Shown piece by piece: positions 57,543-64,000 of a stretch of DNA of 64,000 nucleotides. The notes under the pieces are model-generated. The model had not been told where the DNA came from and did not search any database. It was given only the letters and a program-made list of their open reading frames with translations. Numbering within the stretch: the first letter of the stretch is position 1; each line of letters begins with the position of its first letter. The stretch is from Herminiimonas arsenicoxydans (lineage in GTDB: Bacteria > Pseudomonadota > Gammaproteobacteria > Burkholderiales > Burkholderiaceae_D): positions 558,001-622,000 of the forward strand of contig CU207211.1 of assembly GCA_000026125.1 (NCBI GenBank). Reading direction: 5' to 3'. The position numbers were made by a program, and so were the translations under genes.

Positions 57543-59141
57543 TCAGTAGCCGACTGCCTGCCCGTCGCGACGCGGATCGCTGGCAGCGATGTAGCCGTTT
57601 TCGATTTTCCAGATGAACTGGCCGGAGCCGAAATCCATGTAGTAGTCGGCGACTTTTTCTATCTTGTGGCCGCGCGCCAGCAGGCCGGCATGTATTTCCG
57701 CCGGCATGCTCGATTCCACATTCAGTGACAGGCCGACGTTGACCTTCCAGCGCGGTGCATCGCAGGCGGCTTGCGGTTGCTGGTTGTACGACAGCATGCG
57801 CACCAGGGTTTGCACATGGCCTTGCGGTTGCATGTTGCCGCCCATGACGCCGAAACTCATCAGCGGCTGGCCATTCTTGCTGAGGAAGCCGGGGATGATG
57901 GTGTGGAAAGGACGCTTGTTCGGCGCCACGCAGTTTGGATGATTGGGGCTGAGGTTGAAGCTGAAGCCGCGGTTCTGCAGGCTGATGCCGGTGCCCGGCA
58001 CCACCACGCCGGAGCCGAAGCCCATGTAGTTCGACTGGATGAAGCTGACCATCATGCCGCTTTCGTCCGCTGCGGTCAGATAGACGGTGCCGCCTTTGGG
58101 CGGTGTGCCGTGGCTGAAGCGGCTGGCGCTGTTCAGATCGATCAGTTTGGCGCGTTCGCTCAGGTAGCCATCGTCGAGCAAATCCTTGACGGTCACTTGC
58201 GTCATGTATTTTTCATCGGCGACCCATTTGTAGGTATCGGCAAAGGCGAGCTTCATGGCCTCGATCTGCATTTGCTGTGCTTCGATGGAATCGATGGGGA
58301 AGCGCGTGATGTCCAGCTTGTCGAGGATGCCGAGTGCGATCAGCGCAGCGATGCCCTGGCCGTTAGGCGGGATTTCGTGCACGGTGTGGCCGGCGTAATT
58401 TTTCTGGATCGGCGTGACCCATTCCGGTGTGAAACCGGCGAGGTCGGCCAGCGTCATTTGCGCGCCGTGTTCCTTCGCGTACTTGACGACAGCCTCGGCC
58501 AGTTCGCCGCGATAGAAGGCTTCGCCCTTGGTTTCGGCGATTTTTCTCAGCGATTCGGCCGCGTCCTTGAAAACGAAGTTTTCACCGACATCCGGCGCAC
58601 GGCCGTGCGGCATGAAGGTTTCTGCAAAGCCGGGCTGGTTTTGCAGAATCGGAATCGCATTCACCCATTTCTTCTGTACCACCGGCGCCACCATGTGTCC
58701 GCGCGCGGCCAGTTCGATCGCCGGTTCCATCAGATCGGCGAAGGGCAGCTTGCCGAATTTGTCCGACAGCGCGACCCAGCTGGCGACGGCGCCGGGAACG
58801 GTGACGGTATCCCAGCCGCGTTCCGGGAATACGCCATTGTGTTTCTGCTTGAAATAATCGGTCGTCCAGCCGGCCGGCGAGGGGCCGGAACTGTTCAGGC
58901 CGTGCAACTGATTGCCGTCCCACACCAGGGCAAATGCATCGCTGCCGAGGCCGCAGGAAACAGGTTCGACGATGGTCAGTGCAGCGGCGGCGGCGATCGC
59001 GGCATCGACTGCATTGCCGCCCTTGAGCAGCATGCGCAAGCCCGCTTGCGCGGCCAGCGGCTGCGAAGTCGCGACGGTATTGCGTGCGAACAGCGGCTGG
59101 CGGATCGATGGGTAGGGATTGTTCCAGTCAAATGAAGACAT
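57543..59141 (-). CDS. ggt: gamma-glutamyltransferase family protein
   Basis: 532 residues. Ntn-hydrolase that self-cleaves before a Thr: T352 in GGTVYLTAAD is the expected nucleophile, 180 residues before the end, as in the small subunit of GGT. N-terminal GGNAVDAAIAAAAALTIVEP and C-terminal GVMGGNMQPQGH are conserved. No signal peptide is present (MSSFDWNNPYPSIRQP), so unlike E. coli GGT it should stay in the cytoplasm. It belongs to the YwrD-like group, and may act on glutathione or another gamma-glutamyl compound. Confidence 0.88.
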   Translation of the reverse strand: MSSFDWNNPYPSIRQPLFARNTVATSQPLAAQAGLRMLLKGGNAVDAAIAAAAALTIVEPVSCGLGSDAFALVWDGNQLHGLNSSGPSPAGWTTDYFKQKHNGVFPERGWDTVTVPGAVASWVALSDKFGKLPFADLMEPAIELAARGHMVAPVVQKKWVNAIPILQNQPGFAETFMPHGRAPDVGENFVFKDAAESLRKIAETKGEAFYRGELAEAVVKYAKEHGAQMTLADLAGFTPEWVTPIQKNYAGHTVHEIPPNGQGIAALIALGILDKLDITRFPIDSIEAQQMQIEAMKLAFADTYKWVADEKYMTQVTVKDLLDDGYLSERAKLIDLNSASRFSHGTPPKGGTVYLTAADESGMMVSFIQSNYMGFGSGVVVPGTGISLQNRGFSFNLSPNHPNCVAPNKRPFHTIIPGFLSKNGQPLMSFGVMGGNMQPQGHVQTLVRMLSYNQQPQAACDAPRWKVNVGLSLNVESSMPAEIHAGLLARGHKIEKVADYYMDFGSGQFIWKIENGYIAASDPRRDGQAVGY

Positions 59142-59373
59142 GCTGTGATCCTGAAGATGATGTTGATTGAATGCTCATGCAGCCGGTGCTGCAGGAATGA
59201 ATGTTGGCCGCGTTTGCATGTCTGCTGCTCATGCGGCGGCAAACGTGCGCGGAGAGCAGACATTTTATCCGCTGTCGCGCTTTCAGTCTTGCCCCGGGTT
59301 TGCACCGAGCTTGCAGAATGCGCTGTTAATATGATGTGTATTAACTGACACCTGTTCGACACTGGAATCAACC

Positions 59374-60144
59374 ATGTGGCCTTATCCCAAAATAGTGGCG
59401 CATCGCGGCGGCGGTGTGCTGGCGCCGGAAAACACGATCGCGGCCATGCGTTGCGGCTTGACGCATGGTTTTCGCGCAGTGGAATTCGATGTGATGCTGG
59501 CGCGGGATGGCGTGCCTGTCGTCATGCACGACCCGGTTTTCGGCCGCACGGTGGCGGGCGAGGGCAATGTGAATGAATACACGGCACAGGAACTGGCGAC
59601 ATTTGATGCGGGCGTCTGGTTCGGCGAAGAATTCAGTGGTGAGCCGATACCGACTTTTGAGCAAGTCGCCAGTTTTTGCATGCACCACGCGATCTGGATG
59701 GATATAGAAATCAAGCCGGCACCGGGTTTCGAGGAACAGACCGGCTGGGTGGTGGCGCAAACGACCAGGCGTCTGTTTGCATCGGTGCCGGATCATTCGC
59801 CCGCAGCGTTGCCGATACTTTCCTCCTTTTCATTTGAAGCCTTGCAGGCGGCTAAAATGGCGGCGCCGGAAATTCCGCGCGGCTTTCTGGTGGATGACAT
59901 TCCACCGGACTGGCATGAGCGCCTGCTTGCGCTGGGTGCGATGGCACTGATGACCAATCACAAGAACCTGACGCCTCTGCTGGCGCGCGCGGTGAAGGAT
60001 GCGGGTTTCGGCCTGTTTTGCTATACCGTCAACGAACCGGCACGCGCAACGGAAATCCTGTCCTGGGGCGTCGATGCGTTTTGTACCGATCGCATCGATG
60101 TGATCGGGCCATACTTTGGCAGCGCGGCTGCAGCGATGAATTGA
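59374..60144 (+). CDS. ugpQ: glycerophosphodiester phosphodiesterase
   Basis: 256 residues, TIM barrel. The catalytic set is at the N-terminus: AHRGGGVLAPENT (His, Arg, Glu), VEFDVMLARDG (Glu, Asp) and VVMHDP (His). Cytoplasmic, since it has no signal peptide, so UgpQ rather than GlpQ. It hydrolyses glycerophosphodiesters to glycerol 3-phosphate and an alcohol. Not linked to a ugp transporter here. Divergent from ggt. Confidence 0.92.
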   Translation: MWPYPKIVAHRGGGVLAPENTIAAMRCGLTHGFRAVEFDVMLARDGVPVVMHDPVFGRTVAGEGNVNEYTAQELATFDAGVWFGEEFSGEPIPTFEQVASFCMHHAIWMDIEIKPAPGFEEQTGWVVAQTTRRLFASVPDHSPAALPILSSFSFEALQAAKMAAPEIPRGFLVDDIPPDWHERLLALGAMALMTNHKNLTPLLARAVKDAGFGLFCYTVNEPARATEILSWGVDAFCTDRIDVIGPYFGSAAAAMN

Positions 60145-60258
60145 AATTGCGTGCAACGGCGTGCAACCTGCTGAAACCGACTATTCAGGCGAAAAAAACG
60201 GGTGTCTACAGTGTTGTTTCAGTCATCAAGCCGACAGGGCTATTGCGCGCTAATAACG

Positions 60259-60264
60259 TATAAT
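60259..60264 (+). promoter_or_regulatory. alaS promoter -10
   Basis: Perfect TATAAT about 40 bases before the alaS ATG. No good -35 lies 16-18 bases upstream, so transcription strength is unclear. Confidence 0.5.
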
Positions 60265-60304
60265 CGCCGCTTTGCAGCACCCATTTCCTTACTTTGCCCA
60301 GAAC

Positions 60305-62914
60305 ATGAAATCGTCCGAAATCCGCGAAAAATTCCTGAAGTTCTTTGAGTCCAAAGGCCACACCATCGTGGCATCCAGCCCGCTGGTGCCAGGCAACGAT
60401 CCGACCCTGATGTTCACCAACTCGGGCATGGTCCAGTTCAAGGACGTGTTTCTGGGCGAAGACAAGCGCCCGTATGTGCGCGCAACTTCGGTGCAGGCCT
60501 GCCTGCGCGCCGGCGGCAAGCACAACGATCTGGAAAACGTCGGTTACACCGCGCGTCACCACACTTTTTTCGAAATGCTGGGCAACTGGAGCTTCGGCGA
60601 TTACTTCAAGCGCGATGCGCTGATGTGGTCGTGGGAGCTGCTGACCAAGGTCTACGGCCTGCCGGGCGACAAGCTGCTGGCCACGGTCTACATCGAAGAT
60701 CAGGAAGCCTACGACATCTGGACCAAGGAAATCGGTCTGCCGCCTGAACGCGTGATTCGCATCGGCGACAACAAGGGCGGCCGCTACAAGTCGGACAACT
60801 TCTGGATGATGGCCGACACCGGCCCATGCGGTCCCTGCTCGGAAATCTTTTACGATCATGGTCCGCACATTGCCGGCGGTCCTCCGGGCAGCCCGGATGA
60901 AGATGGCGATCGTTACATCGAAATCTGGAACAACGTGTTCATGCAGTTCGACATGGCGGAAGACGGCACGGTCAAACCGTTGCCGGCACCGTGCGTCGAT
61001 ACCGGCATGGGCCTGGAACGCCTGGCTGCGATCCTGCAAGGCGTGCACAGCAACTACGAAATCGATACCTTCGCGGCCTTGATCAAGGCTGCAGGCCGCG
61101 AAACGAATACCAAGGACCTGACCAATAACTCGCTGAAAGTTATTGCCGATCACATCCGCGCGACTGCATTCCTGGTTGCCGACGGCGTGATCCCATCGAA
61201 CGAAGGTCGCGGCTATGTGCAGCGCCGCATCATCCGCCGCGCGATTCGTCACGGCTACAAGCTGGGCCAGAAAAAACCTTTCTTCCACAAGCTGGTGAAA
61301 GACCTGGTCGAGCAGATGGGCGAGGCTTACCCCAAGCTGCAAGCCGATGCGCAACGCATCACCGAAGTGCTGAAGGCAGAAGAAGAGCGCTTCTTTGAAA
61401 CGCTGGCCAACGGCATGGAAATCCTCGACGCGGCGCTGGCTGGCGGCGTCAAGGTATTGCCGGGCGAAGTCGCTTTCAAGTTGCATGACACCTTCGGATT
61501 CCCGCTCGATTTGTCGGCTGACGTATGCCGCGAAGCCGGCGTCAGCGTCGATGAAGCCGGCTTTGCGGCCGCGATGGAAAAACAAAAGGCAGCCGGTCGC
61601 GCGGCAGGCAAGTTCAAGATGGAACGCGCGGTGGAATACACCGGCGCGGGCAACGTCTTCACCGGTTACGAAAATCTGCAGGAAGACGCGACTGTGGTCG
61701 GTTTGTACTTCGAAGGCACTGCGGTTCAGCAATTGAAAGAAGGCCAGGCCGGCATCGTCGTGCTCGACACCACACCGTTCTATGCGGAAAGCGGCGGTCA
61801 GGTTGGCGATCAGGGCTTTGTGTCGGCAGAGGGCGTGCAGTTCGGCGTCGAAGATACGCAAAAGATCAAGGCGGATGTCTACGGCCATCACGGCGTGCAG
61901 ACGCAGGGTACATTGAAAGTGGGCGACAAGGTGCAAGCGGCAGTGGATGGCGCACGTCGCGCCGCCACGATGCGTAATCACTCGGTCACGCACATCATGC
62001 ACAAGGCTTTGCGTGAAGTGCTGGGCGAGCATGTGCAGCAAAAAGGTTCGCTGGTCGATGCTGAAAAAACGCGTTTCGACTTTGCGCACAATGCGCCTGT
62101 CACGCACGAACAGATACTGGAAATCGAAAAACGCGTGAATGCGGAAATCCTCGCGAACTCGGATACGCAGGCACGCGTGATGGATATCGAGTCGGCACAG
62201 AAAACCGGCGCGATGATGCTGTTCGGCGAAAAGTACGGCGAAACCGTGCGCGTGCTCGACATCGGCTCCAGCCGTGAATTGTGCGGTGGTACCCATGTAT
62301 CACGCACCGGCGATATCGGCTTGTTCAAGGTCGTCGGCGAAAGCGGCGTGGCTGCCGGCGTGCGTCGTATCGAAGCGATTACCGGCGCAAACGCGTTGAG
62401 TTATTTTCAGGATCTGGAAGCGACCGTGCACAGCGCGGCGGCCACGCTGAAGTCGCCGCCTGCAGAATTGCAGCCGCGTCTGGCTCAGGTGCTGGATCAG
62501 GTAAAAACGCTGGAACGCGAAATCAATGCACTCAAAGGCAAGCTCGCATCGTCGCAGGGCGATGAGCTGCTGTCGCAGGCAGTCGAGATCAAGGGCATCA
62601 AGGTGCTGGCGGCAAAACTGGAAAATGCCGATGCCGGTACTTTACGCACGACGATGGACACGCTGAAAGACAAACTGAAAACGGCCGCCATCGTGCTGGC
62701 CGCCGTCAACGACGGCAAGGTCAGCCTGATCGCCGGTGTGACAGCCGATGCAACCGGCAAGGTCAAGGCGGGTGAATTGGTCAACTTTGTCGCGCAACAG
62801 GTGGGCGGCAAAGGTGGCGGTCGCGCCGATATGGCACAAGCCGGCGGCACCGATGCCAGCGGCTTGCCGGCTGCCTTGCAGGGTGTTGCTGCGTGGGTGG
62901 CTGAACGCGCCTAG
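60305..62914 (+). CDS. alaS: alanyl-tRNA synthetase
   Basis: 869 residues. Class II synthetase core at about 5-240 ([35 protein letters not shown]), the editing domain with HxxxH ([10 protein letters not shown]558/H562) and CGGTH (C659/H663), and the C-terminal DHHA1 oligomerisation domain ending in [15 protein letters not shown]. The ATG at 60305 ([14 protein letters not shown]) is the family start; the frame is open to 60272. It is followed by a perfect terminator. Confidence 0.98.
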   Translation: MKSSEIREKFLKFFESKGHTIVASSPLVPGNDPTLMFTNSGMVQFKDVFLGEDKRPYVRATSVQACLRAGGKHNDLENVGYTARHHTFFEMLGNWSFGDYFKRDALMWSWELLTKVYGLPGDKLLATVYIEDQEAYDIWTKEIGLPPERVIRIGDNKGGRYKSDNFWMMADTGPCGPCSEIFYDHGPHIAGGPPGSPDEDGDRYIEIWNNVFMQFDMAEDGTVKPLPAPCVDTGMGLERLAAILQGVHSNYEIDTFAALIKAAGRETNTKDLTNNSLKVIADHIRATAFLVADGVIPSNEGRGYVQRRIIRRAIRHGYKLGQKKPFFHKLVKDLVEQMGEAYPKLQADAQRITEVLKAEEERFFETLANGMEILDAALAGGVKVLPGEVAFKLHDTFGFPLDLSADVCREAGVSVDEAGFAAAMEKQKAAGRAAGKFKMERAVEYTGAGNVFTGYENLQEDATVVGLYFEGTAVQQLKEGQAGIVVLDTTPFYAESGGQVGDQGFVSAEGVQFGVEDTQKIKADVYGHHGVQTQGTLKVGDKVQAAVDGARRAATMRNHSVTHIMHKALREVLGEHVQQKGSLVDAEKTRFDFAHNAPVTHEQILEIEKRVNAEILANSDTQARVMDIESAQKTGAMMLFGEKYGETVRVLDIGSSRELCGGTHVSRTGDIGLFKVVGESGVAAGVRRIEAITGANALSYFQDLEATVHSAAATLKSPPAELQPRLAQVLDQVKTLEREINALKGKLASSQGDELLSQAVEIKGIKVLAAKLENADAGTLRTTMDTLKDKLKTAAIVLAAVNDGKVSLIAGVTADATGKVKAGELVNFVAQQVGGKGGGRADMAQAGGTDASGLPAALQGVAAWVAERA

Positions 62915-62932
62915 GCCTGGCTTGTTATCCGC

Positions 62933-62965
62933 AACGGCAGGGAATGTTCATCATTCCCTGCCGTT
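62933..62965 (+). terminator. alaS terminator
   Basis: AACGGCAGGGAATG (62933-62946) and CATTCCCTGCCGTT (62952-62965) make a perfect 14-bp stem with a 5-base loop, followed by TGTTTTTATT. Confidence 0.95.
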
Positions 62966-63087
62966 TGTTTTTATTGAAGCAAGTAATTGTCAAACAGGGT
63001 TGGCTGGCGGACTGTACGGCATCATCGGCCGGTGTTTGAGAGTAGAATCACCCAGTTAGACAATAGTATTGATGTGAGAGCAAATCC

Positions 63088-63315
63088 ATGGAATTTACCA
63101 AAGACCTCGATGCACGGGGTTTGAATTGTCCGTTACCGATATTGAAGACGAAGAAGGCACTGGCGGAGATGACGACCGGCCAGGTGCTGCGCGTACAGGC
63201 AACCGATCCCGGTTCGGTGCGCGATTTTCAGGCCTTTGCCAAGCAGACTGGCAATCAGCTGCTGGAGCAAAGCGAAGAAAACGAGATATTCACCTTCTTC
63301 ATGAGGCGGAAATAA
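63088..63315 (+). CDS. TusA family sulfurtransferase-like protein
   Basis: 75 residues. The family motif is CPLPILKTKKAL, where the Cys of CPxP (about C13) carries the persulfide in TusA, which supplies sulfur for tRNA thiolation and molybdenum cofactor. Other members act in sulfur oxidation. No tus or moa gene is next to it. The ATG is at 63088. Confidence 0.9.
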   Translation: MEFTKDLDARGLNCPLPILKTKKALAEMTTGQVLRVQATDPGSVRDFQAFAKQTGNQLLEQSEENEIFTFFMRRK

Positions 63316-63535
63316 GGCGCGGATCAGCTGATCGCGCTTGCCGCATTGCTTGAATAGACGTTTTTCCTGGTGCAGAAATGCACTGTCCGGGCTCTTGTTG
63401 TGCCTTTTTTTCCCTCTTTGCAATGCCGGTTTTCTGCGATGCGCAACGCGTATATTCGCTATGTTCGCGCGCTGAATTGCTGTTTGCCGCCGGTCTTGTA
63501 GCGCAGCGGTGCGGAAAACGACTTCCACTTCCGTT

Positions 63536-63541
63536 TATAAT
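63536..63541 (+). promoter_or_regulatory. etfB promoter -10
   Basis: Perfect TATAAT 51 bases before the etfB start in a 276-base spacer after the TusA-like gene. No clear -35 with normal spacing. Confidence 0.45.
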
Positions 63542-63591
63542 CGTTCCCAATTTGCATTTATGTCATTCTGATTTTTTTCAAAGGCAGAGCT

Positions 63592-64000
63592 ATGAAAGTG
63601 TTGGTTCCAGTCAAACGTGTGGTCGATTACAACGTCAAGGTCCGCGTCAAATCGGATCAGTCCGGCGTCGATATCGCCAACGTCAAAATGTCGATGAATC
63701 CATTCGATGAAATCGCAGTGGAAGAAGCGACGCGCCTGAAGGAAGCTGGCAAGGCGACTGAGATCATTGCTGTCTCCTGCGGCATCCTGCAATCGCAGGA
63801 AACCCTGCGTACCGCGATGGCCATCGGTGCCGATCGCGGCATTCTGGTGGAAACCGATGTCGAGTTGCAGCCATTGGCCGTCGCCAAATTGCTCAAGGCC
63901 ATCGCCGACAAGGAGCAGCCGCAACTGATCATCCTCGGCAAGCAGGCGATCGATGACGACGCCAACCAGACCGGACAGATGCTGGCCGCCTTGCTGGACT
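63592..64000 (+). CDS. etfB: electron transfer flavoprotein beta subunit (cut by the right edge)
   Basis: ATG at 63592, open to the end of the window (136 codons). The start [20 protein letters not shown], then [30 protein letters not shown] and [16 protein letters not shown] are the normal EtfB sequence; the adenine/AMP-binding loop is in the last of these. With EtfA, which probably follows, it takes electrons from acyl-CoA and other dehydrogenases and passes them to the quinone pool. About half of the protein is present. Confidence 0.95.
   Translation, partial: MKVLVPVKRVVDYNVKVRVKSDQSGVDIANVKMSMNPFDEIAVEEATRLKEAGKATEIIAVSCGILQSQETLRTAMAIGADRGILVETDVELQPLAVAKLLKAIADKEQPQLIILGKQAIDDDANQTGQMLAALLD

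Noticed and set aside
60150..60175. Short direct repeat GCGTGCAAC before alaS
   Set aside because: Two 9-base copies with no further copies or symmetry; too little to support a regulatory site.
60206..62296. Antisense open frame of 696 codons opposite alaS
   Set aside because: alaS is certain on the plus strand; the frame is a codon-bias shadow with no domain of its own. The same applies to long antisense frames over glnS (54881-56473), ggt (57771-59135) and sbcB (29534-30817).

Overview
This 64 kb window looks like chromosome from a betaproteobacterium of the family Oxalobacteraceae, of the Herminiimonas/Janthinobacterium type. That placement is inferred from the 16S rRNA, the rrn promoter and leader layout, the moderate GC content and the set of housekeeping genes. 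Nothing in it looks like a plasmid. It holds one complete rRNA operon (16S, tRNA-Ile, tRNA-Ala, 23S, 5S) with two promoters, boxA elements and both RNase III processing stems visible, plus a separate tRNA-Pro(CGG).

Layout. 1-2.3 kb: a leftward LPS-core/O-antigen cluster whose third gene, a glycosyltransferase, runs off the left edge. 2.4-16.5 kb: housekeeping and redox genes (purD, yebC, a HerA-like ATPase, a LysR gene divergent from azoR, ribA, a DMT transporter, an unusual SDR, a quinone oxidoreductase with a tiny membrane protein behind it, pepN, fbp). 16.5-22.4 kb: rrn operon. 22.7-37 kb: phaA-phbB (polyhydroxybutyrate precursors), a DsbA-family protein, a DEDDh exonuclease, a chemoreceptor, sbcB, a signalling cluster (CNB-GGDEF, HDOD, 110-residue partner, membrane GGDEF) and several DUF proteins. 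37.1-46.7 kb: an accessory stretch with tRNA-Pro, a decayed gene, an autotransporter, a 7TM-type sensor kinase/NarL regulator pair, a secreted hydrolase-like lipoprotein and a MetA-type outer-membrane protein. 46-49 kb: secreted HiuH-like and HbpS/GlcG-like proteins divergent from an OmpR-type two-component system. 49-52.8 kb: a class A beta-lactamase, cupin and VOC proteins, a 25-residue ORF with its own apparent promoter and terminator, and a lipoprotein. 53.2-54.7 kb: an AT-rich AlbA_2/ATPase gene behind glnS. 54.7-64 kb: glnS, a DUF1275 protein, ggt, a glycerophosphodiesterase, alaS, a TusA-like protein and etfB, which is cut by the right edge.

The most suggestive system is at 46.2-49.0 kb. 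Secreted HiuH-like and HbpS-like proteins lie opposite a heavy-metal-type two-component system, and a perfect inverted repeat sits just upstream of the regulator's -35 position. HiuH next to such a system recalls E. coli hiuH-HprRS, and an HbpS-like secreted protein next to a two-component system recalls Streptomyces HbpS-SenS-SenR. Here both partners occur together. A periplasmic redox- or heme-sensing unit is an inference, not a demonstrated function. Secondary leads are the 25-codon ORF, the AlbA_2 ATPase inserted after glnS, the gene remnant 3' of tRNA-Pro, and an SDR lacking the usual Tyr/Lys pair.
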